Positions 8,982 through 19,273 of a stretch of DNA of 64,000 bases are shown piece by piece. The notes under the pieces are model-generated. The model did not search any database and was not told the DNA's origin. It saw only the letters and a list, made by a program, of their open reading frames with translations. Origin of the DNA: Streptomyces sp. IMTB 2501 (GTDB taxonomy: Bacteria > Actinomycetota > Actinomycetes > Streptomycetales > Streptomycetaceae); contig NZ_MQUS01000001.1 of the NCBI RefSeq assembly GCF_001953885.1, forward strand, positions 186,001 to 250,000, in the 5' to 3' direction. The position numbers and the translations under genes are program-made. How positions within the stretch are numbered: the first letter of the stretch is position 1; the number at the start of each line of letters is the position of its first letter.

Positions 8982-10223
8982 ATGAAGCTGGGCCGGCAGT
9001 TCGGATGGCTGTGGGGAGCGTATGCGGTCAGCACCTTCGGGACCTGGCTCGCCTTCGACGCCTTCGCGATGATCGCGGTCCTCGTGCTGCACGCGGGCTC
9101 CGCCGAGGTGTCCCTGCTCGCCTCCGCCGGCGTGGCGGTCGGCGCGGTGGCCGCCGTACCGCTCGGGCCGTGGGTGGAGTTCCGGCGCAAGCGGCCGGTG
9201 ATGATCACCGCCGACCTCGTGCGCTGTGCCGCGCTGCTCACCCTGCCCGTCGCCTACGCGCTCGGGGTGCTCGGGTTCGGGCAGCTGCTGGCGGTCTCCG
9301 TGATCGTCGGGGCGGCCGACATCACCTTCACCGCCGCCTCCGGTGCCCATCTCAAGACCCTCGTGCCGCCCGCGGACCTGCTCACCGCCACCAGCCGGTT
9401 CGAGTCCACCAGCTGGATCGCCACCGTGCTCGGCCCGCCGCTCGGCGGCGCCGCGATCGGCCTGGTCGGACCCGTGACGACCGTGATCGCGGACGCCGTC
9501 AGCTATGTGCTCTCCGCCCTGGGCATCCGCGCCATCGGAACCGGCGAGCCCCGCCCGGAGCGCACCGCCGCGCCCCGCGCCGGCGACCTCCTCGACGGCT
9601 GGCGGCACCTGCTCACCAGCCCCGCCCTGCGCCCCTTGTTCTTCAATTCGCTCGCCAACAACGCCCTGATCATGGCCGTCTTGCCGGTGCTCTCGGTACT
9701 CATGCTCGGGCACCTCGGCTTCGCGCCCTGGCAGTACGGCCTCGCCTTCGCCGTGCCCAGCCTCGGCGGACTCCTCGGCTCCCGGCTGGCCCGCCCGCTC
9801 GCCACCCGCTACGGCCGCCGCCGGGTCCTGCTCACCACCGGCGTGCTGCGTGCCCTGTGGTCCGTCGGGCTCGCCTTCGTCGGCCCCGGAGTGCCCGGAC
9901 TGCTGGTGGTCATGGTGACCGAGGCGGGACTGATCACCTGCAACGGCGTGTTCAGCCCCGTACTCGCCGCCGAGCGCCTCGATCTCACGCCCTCCGACCG
10001 CGTGGCCCGTACCCTCGCCGCCTGGTCGGTCACCGGCAAGGCCACGACCGCCGCCGTGACCGCCCTGTGGGGCCTGCTGGCCGCCCTCACGAGCCCGCGC
10101 ACGGCGATCGCCACGGCCGGGATCCTGCTGCTCGCGACCCCGCTGCTGCTGCGGCGCCCTACGGAACGACCGTCACCGGCCAGCGTCCCGCCTTCACCAG
10201 CCGCACCGCCACAGAGCCGATGA
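8982..10223 (+). CDS. MFS transporter, exporter-like (413 aa)
   Basis: A twelve-helix major-facilitator protein resembling the EntS/macrolide-exporter branch. Signs are a cytoplasmic loop after helix 2 (PLGPWVEFRRKRPVM) and an internal repeat of this pattern (LARPLATRYGRRRVLL). The ATG at 8982 is preceded by GGGAGG at six bases, which beats an in-frame ATG nine codons upstream. It is divergent from the LysR gene and probably controlled by it. Its last 65 bases overlap the 3' end of the universal stress protein gene on the other strand. The substrate is unknown. Confidence 0.88.
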   Translation: MKLGRQFGWLWGAYAVSTFGTWLAFDAFAMIAVLVLHAGSAEVSLLASAGVAVGAVAAVPLGPWVEFRRKRPVMITADLVRCAALLTLPVAYALGVLGFGQLLAVSVIVGAADITFTAASGAHLKTLVPPADLLTATSRFESTSWIATVLGPPLGGAAIGLVGPVTTVIADAVSYVLSALGIRAIGTGEPRPERTAAPRAGDLLDGWRHLLTSPALRPLFFNSLANNALIMAVLPVLSVLMLGHLGFAPWQYGLAFAVPSLGGLLGSRLARPLATRYGRRRVLLTTGVLRALWSVGLAFVGPGVPGLLVVMVTEAGLITCNGVFSPVLAAERLDLTPSDRVARTLAAWSVTGKATTAAVTALWGLLAALTSPRTAIATAGILLLATPLLLRRPTERPSPASVPPSPAAPPQSR

Positions 10224-10638
10224 TCCGGTGCCCGGCCTGCTCCGATGCGCCCACGACCACCGCGTCCGCCTTCAGCTCGTCGGCCGCCTTGACCAGGCCG
10301 TTGTAGGGGTCGCCGCGGAAGGTGTGGAACTCCCAGCGCACCTCGAATATCCCCTTGACCCGCTCGGCCGCCTCCCGGATGTAGGTGACCAGGTCCTCGG
10401 CGATCTCGTCGGTCGTCTCCGCCACCGGCGCCCCGAGCGCCGCCCCGGCCGCCAGCACCGGCTGCACGTACACCACCGCCAGCAGCGCATGCTGCCGCCG
10501 GGCGAGCCCGCCCGCGTACGCCGCGGCACGCAGCGAGGAGTCGGAGCCGTCCACCCCGACGACGATGACCTTCGGCCCGTCCGTACCCCGCTCGAACTGC
10601 GCATGCGAGGGGGTGTGCTGCTCGTGCTGTTCCGTCAC
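10159..10638 (-). CDS. Universal stress protein (159 aa)
   Basis: A single UspA domain, typically ATP-binding and induced by stress or growth arrest. The N-terminal strand VIVVGVDGSDSSLRA and the C-terminal nucleotide-loop pattern VVVGASEQAGHRIIGSVAVRLVKAGRWPVTVVP are both present. The protein is cytoplasmic. It is convergent with the MFS gene and overlaps it by 65 bases tail to tail, so the two transcripts must be antisense to each other at their ends. No partner gene defines a specific role. Confidence 0.9.
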   Translation of the reverse strand: MTEQHEQHTPSHAQFERGTDGPKVIVVGVDGSDSSLRAAAYAGGLARRQHALLAVVYVQPVLAAGAALGAPVAETTDEIAEDLVTYIREAAERVKGIFEVRWEFHTFRGDPYNGLVKAADELKADAVVVGASEQAGHRIIGSVAVRLVKAGRWPVTVVP

Positions 10639-10770
10639 GGCCCGAGGCTATCGGAACCGACGGTTCCTTAGGAGGTGCGGGGCCGTTCCGCACCGGGAGA
10701 CAAGGCCTCCGGGGCGGCCGGGCAAAGGCTAAGGGCGCCGTCTCGACGGGCGAGCCGGGCGCCCCCTTCC

Positions 10771-10776
10771 TACAGT
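10771..10776 (+). promoter_or_regulatory. Possible -10 element for a leaderless lysX transcript
   Basis: TACAGT ends seven bases before the lysX ATG, the spacing expected if transcription starts at or next to the start codon. No ribosome-binding site is seen. A clear -35 element is lacking. Confidence 0.35.
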
Positions 10777-10783
10777 CGACATC

Positions 10784-13700
10784 ATGACCGCCAGCGCGGA
10801 GCCCGTCGCCCGGAGGGACCCCACGGCCCCGGCCGGTCCGCCCAAGAGCGGGCGGCTCGGCTGGGTGCCCGAGGCCTTCGCGGCACTCTTCGGCGCACTC
10901 GGCCTGCTGTGCGCCCTGCTCGCGCTCATCGAACCCCTGCGCCGGGTGTTCCACCCGGTCGCCCACGCCCTCGACCAGCTGCTGGTGCCCATCAGCGCCA
11001 ACCTGGCCTACGCCGTCTTCCTGTTCCTGCTGGCCGGCGCCCTCGCCGCCCGCAAGAAGGTCGCCTGGTGGCTGGTCGTCGTCTATCTCGGCCTGCTCGT
11101 CCTCACCGACGCGCTCGGCCTGCCCCTCGGCCTGTACGCCCAGTCGGTGCCGTCCTTCGTGCTGTGCGGCCTGCTGCTGCTCCTGCTCGTCGTGGCCCGC
11201 AAGGAGTTCTACGCCGCCTCCCGCCGCGGTGCCCTGTGGCGGGCCATCGGCGTCCTGCTGGCCGGGCTCGCCGTGGCCATCCTGCTCGGCTGGGGCCTGG
11301 TCATGCTGTTCCCGGGCACGCTGCCGGCGAACGAGCACCTGGTCTGGGCGGCCGACCGGGTCCTCGGCGGACTGTTCCCGCCCAGCTCCTTCAGCGGCCG
11401 CCCGCCCCGCAAGGTCACCTTCGTGCTCGGTCTGCTCGGCGCTCTCGCCCTGCTCAACGCGGCCGCCACGCTGTTCCGCTCCCAGCGCCTGGAAGCCGCC
11501 CTGCACGGCGACGAGGAGGCCCGCATCCGCGCCCTCCTCGCGGCCTACGGCGCACGGGACTCCCTCGGCTACTTCGCCACCCGCCGCGACAAGGCCGTCG
11601 TCTTCTCGCCCAGCGGCAAGGCCGCCGTCACCTACCGCGTCGAGGCCGGCGTCTGCCTCGCCAGCGGCGACCCCGTCGGCGACCCCGAGGCCTGGCCGCA
11701 CGCCATCGCCGCCTGGCTGGACCACGCCCGCCGCTACGCCTGGGTGCCCGCCGTGATGGGCGCCTCCGAGGACGGCGCCCGTGCCTACGCCCGCGCCGGA
11801 CTCGGCGCCCTCCAGCTCGGCGACGAGGCGATCGTGTACGTGGCCGCCTTCGACCTGGACGGTCGCGACATGCGGGTGATCCGGCAGGCCGTGCACCGCG
11901 TCCGGCGCACCGGCGCCACCTGCCGCATCCGCCGCCACGCCACCCTCACCGAGCACGAGATGGAGGAGATCGTCGACAAGGCGGACGCCTGGCGTGACAC
12001 GGAGACCGAGCGCGGCTTCTCCATGGCTCTGGACCGGCTCGGCGACCCCGCCGACGCCGACTGCCTGCTAGTGGAGGCCCTCGGCGAGGACGGGAGCCTG
12101 CTCGCCCTGCTCTCCTTCGTGCCCTGGGGCCGCGACGGCGTCTCGCTGGACCTGATGCGCCGTGACCGCGCCGCGCCCAACGGAGTCATGGAGTTCATGG
12201 TCGCCGACCTGTGCGCCGCCGCCCCCAAGCTGGGTGTCCGCCGCATCTCGCTGAACTTCGCCGTCTTCCGCTCCGTCTTCGAGGAGGGCGCCCGCATCGG
12301 CGCCGGCCCCGTCCTCCGGCTCTGGCGCCGCATGCTGCTGTTCTTCTCACGCTGGTGGCAACTGGAGGCCCTGTACCGCTCCAACGCCAAATACCACCCG
12401 GAGTGGTACCCGCGGTTCATCTGCTACGGCGAGACCGCCTCCCTCGCCCGCATCGGCCTGGCCTCCGGCATCGCCGAAGGCTTCGTCTCCGTACCGTCGT
12501 TGCGCAAACTCTGGGGAAAGGGGCACCCGAAGACCGGGCAGCAGCCCGCCACCGCCCACGGGCTGCCTCCCCTGACGGCGCTCGGTCTCGACGGAGGGGA
12601 CCGGGCCGGGCCCGTCGCCCCGGACGCGGGCCTGCCCGAACAGGTCCGCGTCCGGCACCACAAGCTCGACACACTCCGCGCCACCGGGACCGACCCCTAC
12701 CCGGTCGGCGTCCCCGTCCCCACCCACGCCCTCGCCGACGTGCCCCCCGGTACGGACGTCACCGTGGCAGGACGGCTGCTGCTGGTCCGTGACTTCGGCG
12801 GCATCGTCTTCGCCGTGCTGCGCGACTGGTCCGGCGACCACCAGATCGCCCTCACCCGCAGCGGCGCCGGGGCCGCCCTCGACCGCTTCGCCGCCGGCAC
12901 CGACATCGGCGACCACATCACCGCCACCGGCCACGCCGGCCGAAGCGACAAGGGCGAGCCCACCGTCTTCGTCACCGACTGGCAGCTCACCGGTAAATGC
13001 CTGCGCCCGCTGCCCGACAAACGCCGCGGCCTCACCGACCCCGAGGCGCGGGTCCGGCGCCGCTACCTCGACCTCGTCACCAGCCCGGCCGCGCGCACCG
13101 TGATCCGGGCCCGCTCCACCGCCGTACAGGCCCTGCGCCAGGGCCTGCTGGACCGCGGCTTCGTCGAGGTCGAGACCCCGATGCTGCAGCAGATCCACGG
13201 CGGCGCCAACGCCCGCCCCTTCACCACCCACATCAACGCCTACGACCTCGACCTGTATCTGCGCATCGCCCCCGAGCTGTATCTGAAGCGGCTGTGCGTC
13301 GGCGGCCTGGAGAAGGTCTTCGAACTGGGCCGCACCTTCCGCAACGAGGGCGTCTCCTACAAGCACAACCCCGAGTTCACGATGCTGGAGGCCTACCAGG
13401 CGTACGCCGACTACGACGTCATGCTCGACCTCACCCGCGAGCTGATCCAGGGCGCGGCGACCGCCGCCTTCGGCTCCCCGGTGGCCCGCAAGGACGGGCA
13501 GGAGTACGACATCTCCGGACCGTGGCCGGTCAAGACGGTCTACGGCGCGCTGTCCGAGGTACTGGGGGAGGAGATCGGCCCAGGCTCCGAACTGCTGCGC
13601 CTGCACCGGCTGTGCGACCGGGCGGGGGTGCCGTACACCGCCGACGACGGGCCCGGGGACATCGTCCTGGAGATGTACGAACGGCTTGTCGAGGAGCGCA

Positions 13701-14062
13701 CCCAACTCCCCACCTTCTACAAGGACTTCCCGACCGGAGTCGCGCCCCTGACCCGGCAGCACCGCACCGACCCGCGGCTCGCCGAACGCTGGGACCTCGT
13801 CGCCTTCGGCACCGAACTCGGCACCGCCTACTCCGAGTTGACCGACCCCGTGGAACAACGGCGGCGGCTCACCGAGCAGTCGCTGCGGGCCGCCGGCGGC
13901 GACCCGGAGGCCATGGAACTGGACGAGGACTTCCTGGAAGCGCTGGAGTACGCGATGCCCCCGACCGGCGGCCTCGGTATCGGCGTCGACCGGCTCGTGA
14001 TGTTCCTCACCGGCCTGACGATTCGGGAGACCCTCCCGTTCCCGCTGGTGCGCCGCCGCTGA
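10784..14062 (+). CDS. lysX: LysX: fused lysylphosphatidylglycerol synthase and lysyl-tRNA synthetase (1092 aa)
   Basis: A bifunctional enzyme that charges tRNA-Lys and transfers lysine to phosphatidylglycerol, lowering negative membrane charge. The N-terminal third has about six membrane helices (15-230). The MprF-like DUF2156 transferase domain follows to about 600. A linker leads into an OB-fold anticodon-binding domain (about 640-745, [16 protein letters not shown]), then the class II LysRS core with motif 2 ([26 protein letters not shown]) and motif 3 ([12 protein letters not shown]). The length is close to mycobacterial LysX. The 3' end overlaps the next gene by 56 bases on the opposite strand. 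A normal stand-alone lysS presumably exists elsewhere. Confidence 0.95.
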   Translation: MTASAEPVARRDPTAPAGPPKSGRLGWVPEAFAALFGALGLLCALLALIEPLRRVFHPVAHALDQLLVPISANLAYAVFLFLLAGALAARKKVAWWLVVVYLGLLVLTDALGLPLGLYAQSVPSFVLCGLLLLLLVVARKEFYAASRRGALWRAIGVLLAGLAVAILLGWGLVMLFPGTLPANEHLVWAADRVLGGLFPPSSFSGRPPRKVTFVLGLLGALALLNAAATLFRSQRLEAALHGDEEARIRALLAAYGARDSLGYFATRRDKAVVFSPSGKAAVTYRVEAGVCLASGDPVGDPEAWPHAIAAWLDHARRYAWVPAVMGASEDGARAYARAGLGALQLGDEAIVYVAAFDLDGRDMRVIRQAVHRVRRTGATCRIRRHATLTEHEMEEIVDKADAWRDTETERGFSMALDRLGDPADADCLLVEALGEDGSLLALLSFVPWGRDGVSLDLMRRDRAAPNGVMEFMVADLCAAAPKLGVRRISLNFAVFRSVFEEGARIGAGPVLRLWRRMLLFFSRWWQLEALYRSNAKYHPEWYPRFICYGETASLARIGLASGIAEGFVSVPSLRKLWGKGHPKTGQQPATAHGLPPLTALGLDGGDRAGPVAPDAGLPEQVRVRHHKLDTLRATGTDPYPVGVPVPTHALADVPPGTDVTVAGRLLLVRDFGGIVFAVLRDWSGDHQIALTRSGAGAALDRFAAGTDIGDHITATGHAGRSDKGEPTVFVTDWQLTGKCLRPLPDKRRGLTDPEARVRRRYLDLVTSPAARTVIRARSTAVQALRQGLLDRGFVEVETPMLQQIHGGANARPFTTHINAYDLDLYLRIAPELYLKRLCVGGLEKVFELGRTFRNEGVSYKHNPEFTMLEAYQAYADYDVMLDLTRELIQGAATAAFGSPVARKDGQEYDISGPWPVKTVYGALSEVLGEEIGPGSELLRLHRLCDRAGVPYTADDGPGDIVLEMYERLVEERTQLPTFYKDFPTGVAPLTRQHRTDPRLAERWDLVAFGTELGTAYSELTDPVEQRRRLTEQSLRAAGGDPEAMELDEDFLEALEYAMPPTGGLGIGVDRLVMFLTGLTIRETLPFPLVRRR

Positions 14063-15512
14063 GGTCTGTGTCAGGGGCCCCGGCACCCGTCCGGACGCGG
14101 CGCCCGGGCAGGGTCAGCAGGGCGATCACCGCGGCGGCCAGACAGAGCGCCGTACCGAGCCCGAAGCAGTCGCGGAACCCGCCCGAGAGGGCGGCCTCGT
14201 ACTCCCTTCGACGCGGGAACGTGAGGGCCCCGGCCCGCTGCTCGGCCACCGAGACGATCCCGACGAACAACGACACGCCGAGACCGGCGCCGAACTGTCG
14301 CGACGAGTTCAGGCCCCGGGGCAGCGCACCGCTCCCGGACCGCGCGAACCCCGTCGGCAGCGCGAGCACACCGCAGCCGAACGCGATCATCAGCAGCGGC
14401 AGCAGCACGTCCGCGAAGTCGTAGCGCGCACCCGGCCGGCACAGCAGGACGAACCCGACCGCCGCCACCGCACAGGCCCCGGCCACCGAGGCGGCGAGCC
14501 CCACCCGGCCGGCGAGAACGGGCAGCACCAGACAGCCCAGCACCACCCCGGCGACGGCGGACAGCAGGCCCCAGCCCACCTCCATCGGGGCGAGGCCGCC
14601 GATCAACTGCAGGGCGAACGTGAGGACGAACACGACACCGGACAGGCCTGCCGCCAGCAACGCCACCACCGTGTACGCGCCGAACGCGGCCCGCTCCCGG
14701 TGCAGCCGGGCGAGCGACTCCGGCACGCCCGTGCCCCGGCCGAACCAGCCCAGCACGGACGGCACCAGCGCGCCGGCCACGGCGATGACGATGACCGTCG
14801 TCGCCGACACGCTCCGGCCCCCGAGCCAGTCGGCGAACCAGGCCAGGAAGCCCAGCGGAACCACCGCCAGCGCGGCACCCCCCACCCCGCGCCGGGCCGT
14901 CGGCTCGGGCGCGGACTCGGCCAGCGCCACCGGAACCAGCAGCATCAGCAGCACCCCGGCGACGGCCTGCACCCAGAAGATCGTCTTCTCCGACGCCGCG
15001 GCGTCCAGCAGCAGGGTGCTCGGCAGCAGTGCCGCCGGAGTGGCACAGGCGACGACCGCGAAGTGCACCTTCAGCGCCCGGTCCCGGTCCGGGCCCTCGG
15101 GATGCGTGGCGTCGATCAGGGCCAGCGCACCGGCCGTCATCGCCGCGGCCGCGATCCCCTGCACCGCCCGTGAGGCCATCAGCACCCAGGCGTCGCCGGA
15201 GAGGACCGCCGGCGCGGCGGCGGCGAGGCTCGACAGCGCGAGCCCGCCCATCAGCACCCGCCGCTGCCCGAACGCCCTCCCGAGGGCTCCCGCGAGCACC
15301 GGCAGCGCGGCGAAACACACGCTGTACGCGGACAGCAGCCAGGTTAGTCCGGCGGTGGCCAGCCCCCAGTCACGCGCGACCAACGGCAGCGCCACCGCGA
15401 AGCCGGTCGTGTCGAAGACGACCAGAAACTGGGCGACGGCCAGCAGCACCACCGCGAGCGCGCTGCGCGGTATGCCGCCGGTCCGCGTGTTCGTTCCCCC
15501 GTGCGCGACCAA
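14007..15512 (-). CDS. MFS drug-exporter-like transporter, DHA2 type (501 aa)
   Basis: A large MFS protein with roughly 14 hydrophobic segments. The helix-1 signature [16 protein letters not shown] is a variant of the LDxTxVNVALP motif of drug:proton antiporters, and helix 4-5 reads [20 protein letters not shown]. The start is a TTG at 15512 preceded by GGGGG about ten bases upstream. It lacks an alternative ATG, so the exact N-terminus is uncertain. The last 18 codons run antisense into the end of lysX. No dedicated regulator is adjacent, so the substrate is open. Confidence 0.86.
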   Translation of the reverse strand: MVAHGGTNTRTGGIPRSALAVVLLAVAQFLVVFDTTGFAVALPLVARDWGLATAGLTWLLSAYSVCFAALPVLAGALGRAFGQRRVLMGGLALSSLAAAAPAVLSGDAWVLMASRAVQGIAAAAMTAGALALIDATHPEGPDRDRALKVHFAVVACATPAALLPSTLLLDAAASEKTIFWVQAVAGVLLMLLVPVALAESAPEPTARRGVGGAALAVVPLGFLAWFADWLGGRSVSATTVIVIAVAGALVPSVLGWFGRGTGVPESLARLHRERAAFGAYTVVALLAAGLSGVVFVLTFALQLIGGLAPMEVGWGLLSAVAGVVLGCLVLPVLAGRVGLAASVAGACAVAAVGFVLLCRPGARYDFADVLLPLLMIAFGCGVLALPTGFARSGSGALPRGLNSSRQFGAGLGVSLFVGIVSVAEQRAGALTFPRRREYEAALSGGFRDCFGLGTALCLAAAVIALLTLPGRRVRTGAGAPDTDLSGGAPAGTGGSPESSGR

Positions 15513-15681
15513 CTCGGCTCGACCCCCGTATCACTCATGGCACTTGCTGCGGTATGACTGCTTATCAGAACCCCTTCCGGCGCACCACCACCGCCCCCGC
15601 ACTCGGCCGTCCGGGTGTATTCCCGCCACCGCACCAGTGTCGCTGCGGTGCGCCGGAGTCCCGTGGGGCGACTGATGAGTC

Positions 15682-16530
15682 ATGCAGAAGGATCATTTCT
15701 TCACCCGGCGCCGGCTGCTCCTCGCCGGCGCCGCCGCTCTGGGCGCCGCGGGTACCGCCGGAGGCGTCCTGGCGGGTCGCTCCGAGGAGACCACGGGGAC
15801 CTCCGCCGACCCGGGCCCAGCCCCCGTCCCCGGCCCCCAGGCGCGCCAGGCGCTCAAGGGTTCCGCCTTCCGGCTCCAGCCATTCGCCGGTGACGGACCG
15901 CCACGTGCCGCGCCGCACAAGCTGAAGGTCCGCAGGGAGCCCATCCTCCAGATCTCCGGGCGCGGCCGGCAGATGATGCTGACCTTCGACGACGGCCCCA
16001 ACCCGGAATACACCCCGCACATCCTGGGCACCCTCGCCAAGTACGACGTGCGGGCGATGTTCTTCGTGTGCGGCGAGTGCGTGGCCGACTACAAGGAACT
16101 GGTGGCCCGGATGGCCGACGAGGGCCATGTCGTCGGCAACCACACCTGGACGCATCCGCTGCTGACGACCCTCAACCGCAAGCAGATTCGCTCCGAGATG
16201 GAGCGCACGAGCGACATCATCGAGGATGCCTACGGCGAGCGCCCGCAGTGGTTCCGCGCACCCTACGGCGCCTGGAACCGGGCCACGTTCCAACTGGGCG
16301 CCGAGATGGGCATGGAGCCGATGGCCTGGACGCTCGACACCACCGACTGGATGGAGCCCGGCACCGACACCATCATCGACCGGGTGGAGAGCGGCGCCGC
16401 CCCCGGGGTCGTGGTGCTCTCCCATGACGCGGGGGGCGATCGCTCGCAGACCGTTCACGCGATCCGTGAATGGCTGCCCCATCTCCTCGACTCCGGATAT
16501 CACCTGACGGTCCCACAGCGACGCGTATGA
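15682..16530 (+). CDS. Secreted polysaccharide deacetylase (NodB domain, 282 aa)
   Basis: Removes N-acetyl groups from a cell-wall or extracellular sugar polymer. The N-terminus has a twin-arginine type signal (FTRRRLLLAGAAALG). The NodB domain runs from about residue 95 to 280 with all five conserved motifs: TFDDGP, HTWTHP, RAPYG, a W-T-L-D-T-T-D-W region and VVLSHD. The metal-binding Asp-His-His set is therefore intact. It faces the sortase gene convergently, inside a run of envelope genes. Peptidoglycan, chitin or another glycan are all possible substrates. Confidence 0.92.
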   Translation: MQKDHFFTRRRLLLAGAAALGAAGTAGGVLAGRSEETTGTSADPGPAPVPGPQARQALKGSAFRLQPFAGDGPPRAAPHKLKVRREPILQISGRGRQMMLTFDDGPNPEYTPHILGTLAKYDVRAMFFVCGECVADYKELVARMADEGHVVGNHTWTHPLLTTLNRKQIRSEMERTSDIIEDAYGERPQWFRAPYGAWNRATFQLGAEMGMEPMAWTLDTTDWMEPGTDTIIDRVESGAAPGVVVLSHDAGGDRSQTVHAIREWLPHLLDSGYHLTVPQRRV

Positions 16531-16578
16531 CCGCTTCCGGGTCTTTCCCGGGGCTTTCGCCCACCCGGCCGCGGTGGT

Positions 16579-17268
16579 TCAGTTCACCGCGACCAGGCGG
16601 GCGAAGACGACGACGTTCCCGTCGTAACCGTTCTTCTTGGAGAATCCGCCACCGCAGGTGATGACCCGCAGTTCCGGCGTTCCTTTCGAGCCGTACACGC
16701 GGTCACCCGGGAAACCGTTCTTCGGGAAGACCTCGATGCCATAGGTCTCGAACACCGCGGTCTTCCCGTCCTTGCGCAGGACCTCGATCCGGCTTCCCTG
16801 TTTCAGCGCCCCGAGTCCGTAGAACACGGCGGGGCCCCGCTGGTTGTCGACGTGCCCCACGACGACGGCGGTGCCCATTTCACCGGGGGAGACGGCGCCG
16901 GTGAACCAGCCGGCCAGGTTGGCGTTGTCCGCCGGCGGCGCGCCGACCCAGCCGTCCGCGTTCAGGCCGACGGGCATGACCGGCGCGTCCACCTGGATCG
17001 CGGGGATCCGGATCCGGTCGGCGGCGGAGAAGGCGAGCGGCGCCACGGACGTGCCGAAGGTGCCCATGCCGGTACGGGTGTCCGGGGCCGCCGCCGAAGC
17101 GGGCTGCGGCGGACCGACGTCGAACTCCCCCGAACCATTGCGCATGAGCGCCAGGCCGGTCAGCAGAAGAAGCGCCATCACACCCCACGGGGCGCGCTTC
17201 CTGCGCCGCTCCTCTTCTTCGGCGAACTCGGCAAGCTCGAAGAGCTTGGACGGGTCGGACGCAAACAT
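16579..17268 (-). CDS. Class F sortase (229 aa)
   Basis: A membrane-anchored transpeptidase of the actinobacterial class F group. The N-terminal cytoplasmic acidic-basic stretch and one membrane helix (about 31-44, GVMALLLLTGLALM) precede the sortase barrel. Catalytic His is in VVVGHVDN, Cys in VITCGGGF and the conserved Arg in VVVFARL. The start at 17268 is chosen because GAGGGG lies eight bases upstream; a longer frame exists. It is divergent from a secreted protein gene with a C-terminal membrane anchor (17602). A classical LPxTG substrate is not present in the window. Confidence 0.92.
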   Translation of the reverse strand: MFASDPSKLFELAEFAEEEERRRKRAPWGVMALLLLTGLALMRNGSGEFDVGPPQPASAAAPDTRTGMGTFGTSVAPLAFSAADRIRIPAIQVDAPVMPVGLNADGWVGAPPADNANLAGWFTGAVSPGEMGTAVVVGHVDNQRGPAVFYGLGALKQGSRIEVLRKDGKTAVFETYGIEVFPKNGFPGDRVYGSKGTPELRVITCGGGFSKKNGYDGNVVVFARLVAVN

Positions 17269-17601
17269 CTGCCAGCCCCTCTCGACGCGGCCGTTACCAC
17301 CTCCATCGCGCATGAGAAAACGCTAAGTCCCGCGCGCGCGGCGGGCGACGGGTCGAGCGGCGAACGGGTGGCCCGCGCCCGTCGCGGTGCGCCATCCGAG
17401 TTGCCGCTTCCAGGAACTTTCTGACGGTCCGTGACCTGCGGCAATATCCGATTGTGTGCTTTTCGTCCGGCGTGTTGCCTCACCAGGACGGACGATTCTC
17501 GACATGCGGGCGTGTTCCGCGCGCCCCACGGTCTTCCCAGGAGGTGTTTTCTCGCCGAGCGACCGGGGACGGGTCCCGGTCCGCCTCCCGCGGAGGATCA
17601 C

Positions 17602-18318
17602 ATGCGAAACCAATGTGCCCTGGCGGCCACGTGCACAGCGGTCGCCGCGCTCGGGCTCGCCGCCCCTGTGGCCGCCGCGGACGACATGGGCCACGGCAAC
17701 GGGGGCGGAGACCCGGGCTACGGCCAATTCAGCGGCCACCTCAGCGGCGACACCAGCATCCACGGCCACTTCAGCGACAACGGCAACCGCGGCTTCGGCG
17801 ACGGCGGGGACAGTGGCCGTGACCCGGGCCGCGGGGACGTCCTCAGCCGGGGCGACGACAGCGGGAACGGCGGCCGGGGCGGTGAATTCGGTGGTCGTGG
17901 CGACGAGTTGGCCAGCAGTGACGGCGACGGCCGACGCTACATCGAGGCCACCCCCAGCGCGATCGCGACCGGTGCCCCGCTCTCCGTGACCGTCGACGAC
18001 TGCCGCGGCGGCACGGTCTCCTCCCGCGCCTTCCCGACCGCCCAGCTCCACCCGTTGCGCGACGACACCTCGCGCGCCGGCGCGAGGATCGACAACGACG
18101 CCCGTCCCGGCCGGTACGACATCACGGCCCACTGCGACGGCCGCAGCCTGACCCGCCCGTCCGCGTTCACCGTGCTCGGCGGCGTCGAGGGCGGTGCGGG
18201 CGGCATCAGCGCGGGTGCCACACGGGCCGACACGGCCATCGGCGCCGGACTCGTGGCCTGGGCCGTCATCGGGGGCGGCGTGTACTGGCTGCGCCGCAGG
18301 AACGAGAAGCGGTTCTGA
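17602..18318 (+). CDS. Secreted Gly/Asp-rich protein with C-terminal membrane anchor (238 aa)
   Basis: No named family is recognised. A signal peptide (residues 1-26, cleavage near AAPVAAA) precedes a low-complexity Gly-His-Asp-Asn-rich region (about 27-105). A folded domain with two cysteines follows (about 110-190, VDDCRGGTVSS and YDITAHCDGR), which resembles an Ig-like beta sandwich. A terminal membrane helix and RRRNEKRF tail close the protein. The ATG at 17602 follows GGAGGATC. The frame is open 57 codons upstream, but the signal peptide fixes this start. Streptomyces sortase genes often have such a divergent neighbour. No LPxTG-like motif is seen, so a substrate role is doubtful. Confidence 0.85.
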   Translation: MRNQCALAATCTAVAALGLAAPVAAADDMGHGNGGGDPGYGQFSGHLSGDTSIHGHFSDNGNRGFGDGGDSGRDPGRGDVLSRGDDSGNGGRGGEFGGRGDELASSDGDGRRYIEATPSAIATGAPLSVTVDDCRGGTVSSRAFPTAQLHPLRDDTSRAGARIDNDARPGRYDITAHCDGRSLTRPSAFTVLGGVEGGAGGISAGATRADTAIGAGLVAWAVIGGGVYWLRRRNEKRF

Positions 18319-18475
18319 CGCCCCGTCGTTCGCCCCCGCGGTCTGCCGGCCAGTCCCCTGCGCACGGCGCACGCCGACAAGGCGATCGCCCCGGTCCCTC
18401 GCGGGAACCGAGGCGAAGCCTTTCAGCGAGAGCGACAGGCCGCCGTCCGCACGGGCGTGGCGGCGGGAGAGGGGA

Positions 18476-19240
18476 CTATCCGGAGACGCCCGGGAACAGG
18501 TTCATGAACGGTTCCGCGGTCACCGCGATGCCCCGGCTGAAGGGGGCGTCGAAGTCCCAGATGAGGAACAGCATGAACGCGATGGTCGCGGAGAACAGCC
18601 CGGCCAGGACCAGTTCCCGTTTGGTACGCCGGATCTGCAGCGCGAACACCATGCCGATGGTGACCGCCGCCCCGGTGAGCAGGCCCCACCACACCACCGA
18701 CGGCATGGTGGCCCCGGTGGAGTCGGCGCGCGCGTTGCGTGCCTGGTCCGCCGCGGTCATCTGGTCCAGCAGCGGCTGGTAGGCCTGCGCCTCGAAGTCG
18801 TTCTTCGGCTGGTAGTCGGTGACGTCCTGGCGGACCTTCTGCAGCAGTCGCGCGCCGCGGTCGGTGACGCGCTCGTTGTGGGACATCGTCTTCCACTCGT
18901 GGTCGACCACGTAGCCGACATAGGTGTTGACATCGTCCCGGATCCGGTTACGGACGTCCGGCGGATAGACCCGGACCCGCTCCGAGATCTCGTGCAGGGC
19001 CTGGGCCTCGTTCTGCACATGGTCCTGGGCGGAGCTGTGGGCCTCCCACACACCGGCGATGGCCAGCCCCAGGACGATGGCGTACACGACACCGATCCAC
19101 ATCGTCATGTACTCGATGACGTCCGGGGTCTCGCTGGGATCCTCGTCCACGGGGGCCCGTTTGTTCCGTACGAGGGTGACGACCACCACCACGGCACAGG
19201 CCGCCAGCATGGCGAGGACGAGAACAAGCCAATCCGGCAA
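18476..19240 (-). CDS. DUF4239 membrane protein (254 aa)
   Basis: A bestrophin-like DUF4239 protein of unknown function. There is an N-terminal helix (4-23) and a second helix at about 47-64 (MWIGVVYAIVLGLAIAGVW). A long soluble helical region with heptad-like charge follows (about 65-175), then two C-terminal helices (about 183-202 and 210-228). It is probably co-transcribed with the proline-rich gene just upstream (33-base gap, same strand). The family is often linked to ion conductance by distant similarity, which is not evidence here. Confidence 0.85.
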   Translation of the reverse strand: MPDWLVLVLAMLAACAVVVVVTLVRNKRAPVDEDPSETPDVIEYMTMWIGVVYAIVLGLAIAGVWEAHSSAQDHVQNEAQALHEISERVRVYPPDVRNRIRDDVNTYVGYVVDHEWKTMSHNERVTDRGARLLQKVRQDVTDYQPKNDFEAQAYQPLLDQMTAADQARNARADSTGATMPSVVWWGLLTGAAVTIGMVFALQIRRTKRELVLAGLFSATIAFMLFLIWDFDAPFSRGIAVTAEPFMNLFPGVSG

Positions 19241-19273
19241 CGGATACCTCCAGAAGGTGAGCTGGCCGGCGCG

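Noticed and set aside
9809..11956. 715-codon open frame antisense to the MFS and lysX genes
   Set aside because: It covers three real genes on the other frames and has no recognisable domain; open only because stop codons are rare at high GC.
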